From contig JAZBRI010000004.1 of the NCBI GenBank assembly GCA_036874045.1, forward strand, positions 5,704,001 through 5,768,000: 64,000 nt of DNA, in the 5' to 3' direction. Below the pieces are notes generated by a model, which was not told where the DNA came from, ran no database searches, and saw only the letters and a program-made list of their open reading frames with translations. The position numbers and the translations under genes were made by a program. The stretch is from Cymodocea nodosa (lineage: Eukaryota > Streptophyta > Magnoliopsida > Alismatales > Cymodoceaceae). Shown piece by piece: positions 1 to 12,500 of this stretch (positions within the stretch are counted from its first letter, which is position 1; each line of letters opens with the position of its first letter).

Positions 1-11
1 TTGTAACAGGG

Positions 12-506
12 CTACTTGTTATTGATGCCGTCTCTGGTCATCATCTCCTTGAATTCCTGGAAATCGACGCATCCGTCGCCATCAGCGTCGACGGACCGGA
101 TCATCTTGTTGCAGTCGCCGAAGGAGCACTTCATCCCCATTTTCTTCATCACGATGTGCAGCTCCTTGACAGAGATCCTCCCGTTTCCGTCTAGATCGTA
201 CGTCTTGAAGGCGTCCATGAGCTGCTGCTGCTGCCGCTGCCCGTCGTCGTCTTTCTCCTTCCCCCCGAGGACGAAGTCCTTGAACTCCTTCAGGTCGACG
301 AAGCCGTCACAATCGGTGTCCATCTCCGTCATCATCCTCTGAACCTTGTCCTCGGACGCGTCGGTCCCGAGGAAGCGCAGCAACCCGCCCATCTCCGAGG
401 CTGAGATCTTGCCATCGCCGTTGGAGTCGAAGCGCCTGAACACGTTGTCAAGGTCATCTCCCTGCATTTCCAGGGTTGATGCGGCCGTCGCCTTGGGTTT
501 CGCCAT
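12..506 (-). CDS. Calmodulin-like EF-hand protein (CML)
   Basis: An intact, intronless 164-residue frame runs from ATG at 506 to TAG at 12. Four canonical EF-hand loops are visible: DSNGDGKISASE (27-38), DTDCDGFVDLKE (63-74), DLDGNGRISVKE (104-115) and DADGDGCVDFQE (140-151). Each has Asp at position 1 and Glu at position 12, so all four should bind calcium. The first 20 residues are Ala/Lys-rich with no clear myristoylation glycine. The linker between the EF pairs is acidic and Gln-rich (KEKDDDGQRQQQQ). This layout matches plant CML proteins of the CML18/CML27 type, which act as cytosolic or nuclear calcium sensors and have no catalytic activity. The exact CML number is not decidable by eye. 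Confidence in family and borders is high. Confidence 0.95.
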   Translation of the reverse strand: MAKPKATAASTLEMQGDDLDNVFRRFDSNGDGKISASEMGGLLRFLGTDASEDKVQRMMTEMDTDCDGFVDLKEFKDFVLGGKEKDDDGQRQQQQLMDAFKTYDLDGNGRISVKELHIVMKKMGMKCSFGDCNKMIRSVDADGDGCVDFQEFKEMMTRDGINNK

Positions 507-589
507 GGAAGGAGGAGAGTGAGAAGGAAGAGGAAGAGGAGGAGGAGCTCGTGATCGCAGCAGTTACTTGAAGAAATAGAATGGTTTGA

Positions 590-597
590 ATTTATAG
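590..597 (-). promoter_or_regulatory. Probable TATA box of the CML gene
   Basis: Read on the minus strand the sequence is CTATAAAT, about 85 bases upstream of the CML start codon at 506. It sits in a purine/pyrimidine-biased leader (GGA-rich on the plus strand). Position and motif fit a plant core promoter. The transcription start itself is not visible. Confidence 0.5.
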
Positions 598-1780
598 AGG
601 AGGAAGAAGAAGAGGATGAGAACGTCGTTTTGGATGACAGGACATCGTGATCGTTCGATCCTTCACGCGCTTCGTTTTTCCTCCACAAACCGCGTGATCG
701 TAATTATTACGTAATTGCATGTGTGGTTGATTGTTTTCGTAATAAATTAAATATACCGATTACACTATTCCGTCCGTTATCGACAAGTAAACGACCTTTT
801 CAAGTTGTCACATTTAAAGGCTTACGGTCAAATATTTATGAGATGAGATGACAATGATTATTTTAATTTAACGTATATATATATATGAATACGTCCTTTT
901 CTTACTTCAAAACCAAGTTATAATGGTAGATTCTTGCCGTGTGGCTTCTGCATTTGATTATGTTCCCGGTCACATGACTCATCAATGATCGATTTCGCGT
1001 GAAGGTCGACTGCCGACCACAGAAGAACAGGTGGCATGGGATATGCCAGGTAATTATTATGGTATCATCTGTTCGACACTGTTTTAATAATAAGTGACAT
1101 TAAATTGTATGCATAATAAACTTTTAGATTTTGATTAAACTAAATAAACATGTCACACCCAACCTCGTGTGCTTCTGACCGACCTCAACAGCAAACAAAA
1201 GAATATATCCTGTCCACAGGTTCATGGCATGGGCGGTCCTGGTCGTATATTTGAATCTTTAAATTCGCAACATGCACTGATCTTTTAAATGGGAAAAAAA
1301 TTCGGTGTACGCGTAGACACCATTCATTCAAGCAAATATCTGCTTTAATTCGTCCGTTGATTAATATTTACGATGTGAAATGTTTGGTGCTTTTCGCTCA
1401 GTTTTCCTCTAAGAACTTCATACCTATCTTTCTACTTTGCTTACTTCTTAGTCAAATTATTCAAAAAATTAATGGATGGTATTTCTCACTAAGTGAGTGC
1501 TCAGGACAAATTAATGAAGAACAACATGCATGAATTATAGAAGGGAAAGGGATTAAACAAAAGTTAATGACATCAGAGGACAACAGGTATACATGAAGTG
1601 GATGGAAGACAAAAGGAAATGATTTTATATAAAATCAAAGAATCGCATAATCGTATCTAAAAGGAACCAATACCTGCTAGTAAAACCGAATCCAATTCTC
1701 TTCGTCATTCCAAGTATAAGCTCTCAGAATCCTTCAACTTCTGTGAAAAGCATGTGATGTAGCTGAAGTGAAGATTTATT
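598..1780. other. Upstream region of CML, no gene seen
   Basis: AT-rich spacer between the CML promoter and the repeat tract. I see no coding potential on either strand and no recognisable transposon ends. Confidence 0.6.
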
Positions 1781-1784
1781 TTAT

Positions 1785-1799
1785 ATATATGTATTTTAG

Positions 1800-1831
<32 letters not shown>
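1785..1831. repeat. TA dinucleotide microsatellite
   Basis: A nearly pure run of alternating T and A, broken once by TTTTAG, adjoining the larger AT-rich minisatellite. Confidence 0.85.
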
Positions 1832-1909
1832 GTAATAGAATGTATCATTTTATTTTAATCTATATGTAATTGCCATTTTAACTTTTCTGTTTGTACTTTT
1901 ATAAGTTTG

Positions 1910-2295
1910 TTCACAATGATAAAATGATTTTTATGATTTATAATGATAAAATATATATTTTATCATAAAATATGATTTATGAAGGTAAAATATGATTTTT
2001 AAGATAAAATATGATTGTTATGATAAAATATGATTTGTAATGATAAAATATGATTTCTATGATTGATCATGGTAAAATATGATTTTTATGATTTATGGTG
2101 ATAAAATATGATTTTTAAGGTAAAAGATAATAAAATATGATTTTTATGGTAAAAGATGATAAAATATGATTTTTATGATCATAAAATATGATTTTTAAGA
2201 TAAAATATAATAAAATATGATTTTTATGATTTATAATGATAAAATATGAATTTTATGATAAAAGATGTTAAAATATGATTTTTATAATATATGAT
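1910..2295. repeat. AT-rich minisatellite with a TAAAATATGATTTTTATGAT-like unit
   Basis: A core of the type GATAAAATATGATTTTTAT recurs more than a dozen times with spacings of roughly 20-35 bases and small changes (TTTAAG, TTGTAA or TTCTATG in the tail). The copies are all in the same orientation. It lies in the spacer between two genes and encodes nothing I can see. Confidence 0.85.
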
Positions 2296-3109
2296 TTACA
2301 AGGAAATTAAAAGAAGAAAACTTTTATTTAACGTATGATGAGAATGAATCATCACTTCCAGATTCTTTCGTACCTCTCAATATTGGAAAAAAGAAATAAA
2401 GGAAAATATCTCTTAAGAAAGTTGATCAAACTTTTATTTACTTTTAGCTGCATACAAATATCTTATATTTTGTTTTAACTCTTCGTTATTTTTCTTTTTA
2501 CCACTTTTTCTTACTTTTCATGATATATAAACCTCCACTAAGTTAGAAACTCTTATAGTTGAAATGTTACTTTATTTCACAATTCTTTTATTACAAATTT
2601 GACAAGAAAAGGATTATTATAAATAGATAAACAAATTTGACAGGAAAAGGATTATTCATTCTATCACTCTTTTGTAAAACTTTTATATTTTTGATCGATA
2701 TTTTTTCTGAACTTTTGTAAATTTTGTTTCAATCGAGATTTATTAATCTATCTTATATTACTGTGCAAAAATAACTTTTACTTGAAAAAGAACGCTAACC
2801 TATAGGCCAATGGCAGAGTTAGAAACGCACGGATACATGAAGCGGGCCTTTACCCTGCCGGCCAGAGCTGACCCCAAGAGCCCCGAGTGTCGGAGAACCA
2901 CTGTCCTCCCCCTTCGATCCCCTCTCAACGACAATCCCGCCACCGCCGCCACCGTCGAGCTCCATTCTCGCCTGCCGAAGCTGTCCTCTCTGCTTGCATT
3001 CACCTCGTCCTTGCTCCTCGCCCACAAATAGGCGTTGCGTCTGGGTGTCCCGCCGCACCGGGGAGCTTCATTTTTGTTTTTTTTAGATTTACTGTGTTGT
3101 TTGAGCCAT

Positions 3110-6100
3110 ATGACTTCGGCTACGGTGATGTTCCCTGCCGTCGCTACCCCACGAGGCAGCGGTGGTGGTGGCGGCGTGGATGGCCTTGGATTGCTCGACT
3201 TCCGGACGGTTAGGTGTTGTGGAAAGTTTAGTGCCTTGTCTAATATGGATTTCGGTGGAAGGCCGAGACCACTGCTTCGCAACGGCCGCCGCCAGCTAAG
3301 AGTTGGTGAGTCTGTTTGAATAGTGACAATCGTGGTGATTATTTTATTGTTGTTCGTTCTTTTGACTGAGGCACTGAGTTGATTTCGTTTCTAAGCAGAT
3401 TAGTTTTTAATTCTTGCCTTCATAACAGGATTAAGTCGGGTGTTTTTCGTCGTTGTGAATTGCAATATATTTAACTTAATCGCTGTAAAATAATTTTGCT
3501 TCTAGTAGTCATCATTGATTAAAGAGCAGTTTGAATTTCTAGTAATTCTGCCTTATTCAGATATTTTTTTGTGGTTATTTACGATGGCATTGAGATTCCT
3601 CTTTATTTCATTCCAATGCTTATGATTTCAGGGTGCATAACGGCAGTTTCTAGTGATGCTGGATCAAACAATAGTGATGCGGACCTAGTTGTCTGCTTTG
3701 GAGAAATGCTAATTGATTTTGTCCCGACTGTTAATGGCGTTTCATTAGCTGAGGCTCCTGCTTTCAAGAAGGCCGCGGGGGGGGCACCTGCTAATGTGGC
3801 TGTTGGCATAGCAAGACTTGGTGGTTCGTCAGCTTTTATTGGAAAGGTAGCCTTTTTGCTTCCCATTGCACCAAACTTTCCATTTCCGCCACTTGACGCC
3901 AATGCTGATTTTTTGCTTGAAGATGGCTAAAAGTTTCTACTTGATCTGGATTGTTGCCACTGACATTTCCAACGGATTGATTTTCTTCTTGTGCTTGTGC
4001 TTTAGCCTTTGTCTTTTTCGTTCGTATTTTTCATTGAAGCATTTCACTCGAAATGATTTTAGTTGTTTTGTGACACTTTACAACATCCACATATCCTCCA
4101 ATGAGATGCTCTTTTTATCTTTTAATCCCATTAGTGCTCTTTTTCCCACATAGCAAGCCTTACACGGTATTTTTATCACTGAGATCTGGTCACCATGCAT
4201 ATTTCCAGTCTAGGTTGTTGGACCTAGCTCGTTTTTATGTATCTTTTGCTAAGTTCAGATCACTAATGGATGGATGCACTTGTATTTCAGTGTCCGTAGG
4301 TGGTGGATCATATGTTGGAGAATCACATTTAATCTCTTTTGATGGCATCCACTAAAATAATTTGAAACATTGAATAACTCTAGAAATTAAAAATCTACGA
4401 TTTAAGATTGAAAACAATTTAAAATCACACTGTAAAATCATTGAAAAAAGAAAAGTAAATATGAGACTGCAAATAAACATTGAATGAAGCTATATGCTAG
4501 GTATAAACATAGAAAAAGGCAAAACAAGAAAAATAAACATAAAAAGAGACAAAAAGGAGTAGAGTAAATGTTGTACCTTTGAAATAGAGGTGGAAGAGGA
4601 GAAAAAAAAAGGAGAAAAAAGAAATCCAGCTGCCAGTCAAGGTAGATGCAGGAGAAGCTGCCAGAAATCATGGGAGCCACCTGGGTAGTCGCCAGAATTC
4701 ACCGTAGAGGCCTGGAATCCCAGTGGATTCCACTGTCCAGGCCATAGAGGGCTTCGGGAGAGGTTGCTGGAGGGTTCCGCACATCTGGAGAGGCTTGTCG
4801 GAGAAGATACAACTGCTAGAGAGGTCATCGGAGATGTGGAAGAGGAAGAGAAGTTGGAGTTTTAGGGTTTTGGAGAATGAAAAAAGACAAAAAATAGAAA
4901 AATCATATATAGTTCATAGTATTGCTTAGATATGTATTGGATCTTTTAGATTCATTAACTTTACAAAACCCAAGGCAAATCCATTCAATGCCTAGGAACC
5001 TAGGTAGCACCTAGGTGCCCATCTTAATAACCTTGTTAAATAGATATCCAATAACCTATAGCAGCGACCATGTGTTCCCCTAGATATTCTTTCATCTTGG
5101 CAGTATCAATCACAAAGGATTGATAAATGTCTAACTCACCAAGAGTGCACAATGGAAGTTACAGTAGTCCTGGCAACTATTGTCATATAACGATCCAACC
5201 CCTGGCAACAGTAGTCCTGTCACAATGTATAACGATCAACCTGTTGAATGGTAAAAATATTGTCATATATCACATATATCTTGAAGATGTTCTTATCATG
5301 ACCATAAGTATTCTTCATTTTATCTCAGATCTTCATTGGCAACGTAAGTATTATAATGCCTTGGGAATCACTTTCATCCTTATAATTCATCAACAATGAT
5401 ATGATGACATATCATCTACAGGCCAATCCTCTAAAAACATCATTGACGTTGGGTAAATCAAGACTAAGGTGTCTAATCTTATGATAGGATCTAATGAATG
5501 TCTCAAAGGTAGTTTTAACCATTAAGCTTGATGGTCTTGTTGCTTAAATTATTTCACCAACAAGTCCAAGTCATGAGGCTTGGAGGATGCCATAGGTCAC
5601 ATGGATAACACAAGATAACATCAATACAATCTAATCTGTACCCAAAAGGAGACAAATAGGAACAAAACAATCTAAGTTAGAGAAGGCAGTAGTGACTTGA
5701 AGCAATAAATCATCGAAACACACACAATCAATGCTTGGGGAAATAAAAAATTGTTTGCACATAATGCTATGTTTCTTTATGATTGATGCCACTATCTTTT
5801 TTCAATTGGCATAATCAAATTTGGTTTTGAATTGAATAACAGTGGACAACATGTGTCCAATAACAATAAGGAAATAGAACCTAAAACATGATGATAAGGA
5901 CACCAACAGGGATACCAAGGCTGATGAAGGATTTAGAAGAGAAGGATGACACTCCACAACTGCTTGGCTAATGGAGGAAAGGAACATTGATGAGTGTGGT
6001 GGAATGAAAGAGTGGAAGAGAGGTGGCAACAACTGAAGACATCCTATTCGGAGGTGGCAATGATGGTAGAATATGAGGCAGTAGTGAAAGAAGGTGGAGA

Positions 6101-8816
6101 AAGCAGCTTTCTATCTTCCCCCTCTTTTTTTGTGTTTTATTTATACCCTTGGTTTTGATACCACATTAGAGGAGAAAATAAGGGAGTAATCTATGATTAC
6201 TTGGAGAGGTTATGTGAATATAGGCTTACACATTATTATCATACAAAATGAATACCCAATAACCCATATATCTGATAAGAACTTTAACATCATTTCTTTA
6301 CCTACTGAGCCTTTGATGAAATTTAAAAAGGAAGCGAGCATCATGCATCCATCAAACATGAACTAAATCGACAGATATGATTTCATTACATTTTTAGCTG
6401 ATATTGAAATCTTCAGTAGTTTGCTTATAAGTTGTGATCAAACTATAAAATATGAGGACAAGTGTTGGATGTGGCTATGATTGATATGGATTTAACTGGT
6501 TGGTGTATATTTGCATGATTGCATCTACTTGAAACATCACCCATTCACACTGGTCATACCCAACAATTTGGCCTACCCTTCAAAAAAACAATTGGCCTAG
6601 AAGGTTTTTTAAATCAGCATAAAATGATTGTACATTTTTGATTATTGTGCAATTATTTTTTGTGAACATTTTGTATTTTGGTTTCATGTTAGGTTGGTGA
6701 AGATCAATTTGGCTACATGCTTTCTGATATTTTGAAGGAAAATAATGTGAACAATAAGGGAATACGCTTTGATCCTGGTGCTAGGACTGCTTTAGCTTTC
6801 GTTACATTAAGAAAAGATGGTGAACGTGAATTCATGTTTTATCGCAATCCTAGTGCTGATATGCTTCTTGGAGAATCTGAACTTGACTTTGAAATCATAA
6901 GAAAGGTAAAAAAAAAAGGGACACTTTTCCTGCTGTACACTGTGGTGTTGGTTTTATTTTTAAATTTAGTAACATTGTCACTGTTCATGGGAATAACTCT
7001 AATTTCAGGCAAAAATTTTTCACCATGGCTCTATAAGTCTTATTGCTGAACCATGCAAATCAGCTCACAAGGCTGCAATAAAAGCAGCAAAAGAAGCTGG
7101 GATACTACTTTCTTATGATCCCAATCTGAGACTACCATTGTGGCCATCTGCTGAGAGTGCAAGGGAAGGAATCTTTAGCGTATGGGACACTGCTGATATT
7201 ATCAAGGTGTCTCCAATGATAAATGAATTTGTTGATTATTTTGTTGTTAGGGTATTTTGGTGGCTTAATACCGTTTTTGTAAAATTTTTCTTGGGTAAAA
7301 CTTACAGATTAGTGAAGAAGAGATTTCCTTCTTGACCAAAGGTGAAAACCCTTTTGATGATGCTGTAGTTAGCAAACTCATTCATCCAAATCTCAAATTG
7401 CTACTTGTAACTGAGGGTAAAGAAGGTTGCAGGTACTATACCAAGGTAAGATATTAGCCATCATCTTTACATCCCACAAACAAAGAACACAATAACACTG
7501 AATTTCTCACAGTAAATCTATATCCTTATTGTTTGCTTTTTGCCTTTCCCTGCCCTGATGGAAGTTGTGTTTTTACATTGCTCTTATAGAACTTCAATGG
7601 AAGAGTTGGTGCATTACCAGTGGAGGCGGTAGATACAACTGGCGCTGGAGATGCATTTGTGGCGGGAATATTATCTCATATTGCATCGGATCTTTCATTG
7701 ATTCAGGTATTACTTGCTGAGATTTTGTGTTTTGAACTTCTGATTTTATCAACTCTAGAATTCAATGACTTGCAAAAAACCATGGAATTCATTGTGCAAA
7801 TCCTAGCTACAAAGCTCATCCTCCTTTTATGTTGCTGACAATGTGCAAATCTATTTTATAATTCTATTGCATGTAAAAAGGCCACTTTATGTCCCACTTT
7901 TGGCAAGTGAGCACACTATAATATTATGAGAATTGATATATCATGAAGGATCTTGACAGAATTATTAAAAGTATTGAGATTCTTGTAAACTTTTTCTCAC
8001 ATTTGGAAAGAAAGCCCAACCATAATATTGTGAGAAATTATATATATTATCAATTCGCCTGTGTTGATAATGCTGTCTTGTCAAGTCTTGGAAGTCACGG
8101 CCCTGTGGGTTCGTATCATAGAACCTCTTTCTTCCCCTCTCCTCTCCGCCATCACTCCCTCCCTCTTTCTCTCTCTCTCTCTCTCTCCGAGGGTGTCTGG
8201 GTAAGGTGGACATGTACATGCGGACCCTTCCAGCAAACATTTTTGCTAGAGAAAAATTGTAATTTAAATGATCAATAGTATAGTTCTATTTAGTGATATA
8301 TTGTCTTGCTATAGAACCTATGGATCATATATTTAGTTCGGAGGAGCACAACCAAAACCAATCTCCTTTTGACTTACATGGAAACGACATTTAACATGCC
8401 TACAAGTTATTATTGTCGTGTATTTTGTCATCACTTGGTGTATGTAACTTGTGAGGTGATGAAGACACTTATATTGAAGGAATCTGACATAATATTAGAA
8501 TGTATATACCTCTTTGGTTCTGGGAGACACTTGTATCTTGTCATCTCTTACTATTCACAACTTCAAAGAAGATGCCCCTACATGTCATTCCGCAAACCAC
8601 TCTAGAAATATCATTTTCCATTATAATGTCTGATAATTCTGAAAAAAGTTTGTCTTGACTAAACTTATTTGCATCAAGCAGGATGAAGAACGACTAAGGG
8701 AAGCTCTGAGGTTTGCAAATGCTTGTGGAGCGCTGACGGTGACGGAAAGGGGAGCTATTCCTGCTTTGCCAACTAGGAATGCAGTGTGCAACAAGCTGCT
8801 CAGCCTCGTTACTTGA
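3110..8816 (+). CDS. Fructokinase, pfkB family, probably plastid-targeted
   Basis: Seven exons join in phase: 3110-3305, 3632-3846, 6693-6905, 7009-7206, 7308-7445, 7590-7706 and 8682-8816. They give 403 residues ending ...LLSLVT. The pfkB/ribokinase signatures are present: [12 protein letters not shown] followed by the glycine-rich GRLGG-like stretch IARLGGSS, and [12 protein letters not shown], in which D341 is the expected catalytic base. The first 65 or so residues are Arg/Ser/Gly-rich and poorly acidic, as in chloroplast transit peptides. The body begins at [16 protein letters not shown]. The enzyme phosphorylates fructose to fructose 6-phosphate with ATP, feeding hexose into glycolysis and starch synthesis. 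It resembles plant plastidic fructokinases (FRK6/FRK7 type). The start was chosen as the ATG in frame with exon 1; the earlier frame at 2810 ends before the first intron. Intron 2 (2.8 kb) is unusually long and repeat-filled. Localisation is inferred. Confidence 0.93.
4620..5045. mobile_element. Possible non-autonomous DNA transposon debris in fructokinase intron 2
   Basis: A GC-richer block at 4630-4880, unlike the surrounding AT-rich intron, is followed at 4985-5020 by a cluster of CCTAGG/CTAGGTGC-type words next to CTTAATAACCTTG. Such clustered CCTAGG palindromes are common at ends of degenerate hAT-like elements in plants, by my recollection. No terminal inverted repeats or target duplication could be matched, so the assignment is tentative. 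Confidence 0.25.
5148..5245. repeat. Short imperfect direct repeat in fructokinase intron 2
   Basis: The words ACAGTAGTCCTG and TATAACGATC-CAACC occur twice in the same order, about 50 bases apart (near 5160 and near 5208). This indicates an old local duplication. No function is visible. The rest of the intron (5250-6690) is AT-rich and shows no gene. Confidence 0.5.
8163..8188. repeat. TC microsatellite in fructokinase intron 6
   Basis: A run of CT/TC dinucleotides within the last intron. The flanking intron (7707-8681) contains no gene. Confidence 0.8.
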
Positions 8817-9527
8817 GAAAGCGACTCTATCTGGGTAATTTCCAGTGCCGCATGGGTGCAATGAATGTTTTAATTGCCAATGTATTTCAACTCATTTGTT
8901 CTGACTTTGGAGCAACTTGATCGTAGAACATTTTAGAAGAGATGGCTAGATTTCATACTAATAAAAAAAAATGTGATCAACGGATGCCTTGTTCGTAAAA
9001 ATGTGATATTTGTTGTCTTGTTTGTACATTTCCTTCCACATGGTTGGTGCAAGATAGTGTGAAGCATTTAAATGGGCCATTTCGATGCATTTTAGTTTCA
9101 CAAAATGCACCGTAAGGAGTTTTTCTTGAAAAGTCCAACGCTTAAAACTATTTAAAAACAAATAATATTAATCATTTTTTTGACGTTGACTGTGTAATCG
9201 CTGATGAAGGAGGGTAGCTCAGTTTTTTTTGAATAAATTTCAACAAATCATAAAAATATTTAAAGATATTTAAGATTAATCATTGATTGTGAGATTCCTA
9301 ACGTCATTACGAAGAGATTTTTTGATTTTATTAATATCCAAATTTTTTGTTGAAATGAATAAAAAAATGTTTCCATGTCAGTAAATCAAAATCTCCGAAG
9401 GGTTTAGGGTTTAGGCCGTCTTTCGCCCGGAAGCGCATAGCTCGGGCCGCTTCGATTCCACGTTCTTCATCGGGTGTTTCTCTCCTGGTTGGGAGGGCAA
9501 GAAGACGTTCCGAGCTCGACGTCTAAA
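8817..9527. other. Fructokinase 3' end and NOP14 5' region
   Basis: An AT-rich 3' flank with ACTAATAAAAA near 8957 as a possible polyadenylation signal. From about 9400 the sequence becomes GC-richer and contains GGGTTTAGGGTTTAG, a telobox-like repeat at 9400-9413 common in promoters of plant ribosome-biogenesis genes. That fits the NOP14 gene immediately downstream. Confidence 0.5.
9400..9413 (+). promoter_or_regulatory. Telobox-like element upstream of NOP14
   Basis: The sequence GGGTTTAGGGTTTAG lies about 115-130 bases before the NOP14 start codon. Telo-box motifs (AAACCCTA/TAGGGTTT) are known to be enriched in promoters of plant ribosomal protein and ribosome-assembly genes. The position near the expected transcription start fits that role. 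Function is inferred from motif and context. Confidence 0.5.
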
Positions 9528-12500
9528 ATGGCGAAGACTAGTGCACAACCGAACGGCAGCAAGAGAAAGAAGAAGGTCAAGCATATGCTCTCTGCCCCCG
9601 AGTCCGCCGCGCGGAAAGGTCTGAAAGTGGGGAAGAAGATCAATGCCAATCCATTCGAGAGCATATGGTCCCGACGCAAGCATGACGTTATCGGGAAGAA
9701 GCGGAAGGGAGAGGAACGTCGTACTGGTCTCTCTCGCTCCCTCGCCGTCGAGAAGGTAACAAGCTTCAGACTTACTGCTTCGACCACGAGTATGGTAGGA
9801 TTCCATTCTGACGATTGGATTGGCGTTGGAACAGAGGAATAAGACGCTGTTGAAGGATTATGAGCAGAGTCGGAAGTCTTCGACGTTTATTGATAAGCGA
9901 ATTGGAGAGAGGAATGATGACCTCGGGGAGTATGAAAAGGCCATCATGCGTCTCCAAAGGGAGCGACAGGTAAATTAACCAACTTCCGATGCAGTTTGGT
10001 ATTTTGGAAAAGATAAGGGTAATTTAGACAGAGCAGTCACTTGATTTGTTCTTCACACTTGCTTGCCAATGTTCTTGTTTACTAGTGAAATATCTTCATT
10101 ATTTTTTAAAACCATCTCATAATTATGTTGTTTTTATAAGAGTTCGTGCTGGAGTGTAACATATTGTGACCTTACCTTGATCTTGACCTAGTGTAAGATC
10201 TGATTTTCTGCCTGTTCTTTTACTCCTTTATAGTTGAAATTGAAAAAAGAGAGTAAATATAATCTATCTGATGAAGAGGATGATGGCTTCGATAAAGGTG
10301 ATCACTTCTCAAACGTTGATGATTTTGATGAGGAAATTCCAATGTATGATGAAGAAGAAGAAGACACCAAAACCAAGAGTATGCATTACATTGATCTATT
10401 ATTTATTATATGTTTTGCAATGCAACAGAGTCGAATTACAATTGTTATGGCTTTTTTTCATTCTCATCTTTATTCAAAACACACAAATCACAAAATTATG
10501 TTACACTTGGTAAAAAATTCATCATATGCAACCTGGGCCTACCAAATTTTTTTCGGTTCAAGATGTTGCAATGAATTTGATTCTGTTTGGCATCTATATG
10601 ATAAGATGAAGATCAAATGTCAACTAAATGCAACTACATGATGCTTTTAAGTTTTAAACTATGCCCATGAGTGTAGGAAAACTGTGAAAGGTTTATTTGG
10701 TATGAATGAAGTTGTTGCAAGCTTCCCCAGCCTCATATAGGTGTTGTTACTGTTTTAGGGGAGTGCAGATAGTGAACTACCAAGACTATTCTTTTTCAAT
10801 AGTTACTTGCTATCTTATACTTAGACCACATAATATTTATTTGCTTATCATGTGTGTTGTCAGGCAGAGAAAATTTATTTGTAAAGTCAAGACTAAGGTT
10901 TGAGAAAGAAAATCTAGAGATTTAAGTCAAGTAAAGTGTATTAGGGACAAGGATGGTAGAGTTTTAGTAAAAGAAAATGAAGTAAAAGACAGGTGGTGTA
11001 GTTATTTTAGTAAAATTTTTGGTGAATCTACTGTAGGAAACTCTTACATGCAAAATTTGGGTAGTAGTATGAAGGCTAAAAACTATAGTTGTTTTAGAAG
11101 AATTAGCAGTTTGAGGTAAAAGAAACTACTAAGAACATGAAATGTGAGAAACTATTGTACCAAATGCTATTCTTATTGAAGTGTGGAAGTGTATGAGTGA
11201 AGTATGAACTAAGTGGTTAACTAAACTTTTTAATATAATTTTAAAGATAAAGAAGATGTCAAATAATTGGAGAGAGGGTTCTTTAATACCTATTTTTAAG
11301 ACTAAGGAAGATATATAGAATTGTAATGACTATTAAGCTTTTAAGTTATTGAGTCACATTATGAAATTATGGGAAAAGGTAATTGACCAATGATTAAAGC
11401 ATGTAACTAAAATCACAGAAAATTAATTTGGGCTTATGTTGAGTAGGTCAACAAAAGCTATTCATTTATTTAGAGAACTAATAAAAAGTTTTAGAGTTAA
11501 GAAAAAGGACCTCCATATGGTTGTCATTGATTTACAAAATGCTTATAGTAGAATACCTAAAAACCTATTATGGTAGATTTTAACAAGAAAAGGAGTATCC
11601 ATTGGATATATCGATATTATAAAGGACATATATGAAAGAACAGTTACTAGTATTAAAACCATAGAGTTAGGGAATTTCCTATAGACATAGATTTAAAGCT
11701 AGGGTCTTCTTTAAGTCCATATTTATTGATTTTGGTTATAGATGAAATAACCAAGGAAATTCAAGGAGGATTACTCTGGTGTATTAAATTAAAAATATGG
11801 AGACAGAGTTCAAAGGATTTATATTGAGTAGGTCAAAAATTGAATATGTGGAATGTTGGTTTAATGAAAATAGGAATGATAATGAAGGTATGTACTAAAT
11901 GGCCATTAGATTCATAAAAGGAAGTCTTTTAAATAGCTAGGATTTATAACATGTAGTAATGGTGAAATTATAGAGGATGCTATTTATAGGATTAAAGTAA
12001 GATGAACAAAGTGGAGAAATGTTTTTGGGGTATTATATGATAAAATGATACCTTTAAAATTAAAAGGAAAATTCTATAAAATTACATTTTCTCAACTATA
12101 TTTTAGGGCTATAAAGCATGACCATATGTAAAAAGTTGGTGTTGTTGAGATATGTATACTTGGATTAGTGGTAATATATAAGGGATAAGATAAAAAATGA
12201 TTTTATTAGGAATAGAGTAAAAGTTGCATCAATTGAACATAACAGAAAATTGACTTAGGTGATTTGGTCATTTCCTTGAGAGATCGAAGAATGCACCAAG
12301 TTAGGAGAGAATATTTAATTAATGTTAAAGAAATAAAAAGAAATAAAGGTAAGCCTAAAATTACTTGGTTAGGAATTGTAAGTAAAGATTTAAATTTATA
12401 TAATTTAACTAAAGACTTGGTAACAGATATAAATATTTGGTAAAAAAATATTCACGTAGCTAACCTCATGTGGTAAGATTACAACTCCGATTGTCATTGT

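Noticed and set aside
2800-3282. Open frames of 70-160 codons on both strands over the fructokinase leader
   Set aside because: They overlap the GC-rich first exon and leader and resemble nothing. The frame in phase with intron 1 and the transit peptide is the one from 3110.
6150-6185. TGATACCA motif in fructokinase intron 2 that could be a reversed primer-binding site
   Set aside because: The motif is short. I found no LTR pair, gag or pol similarity around it that I could defend.
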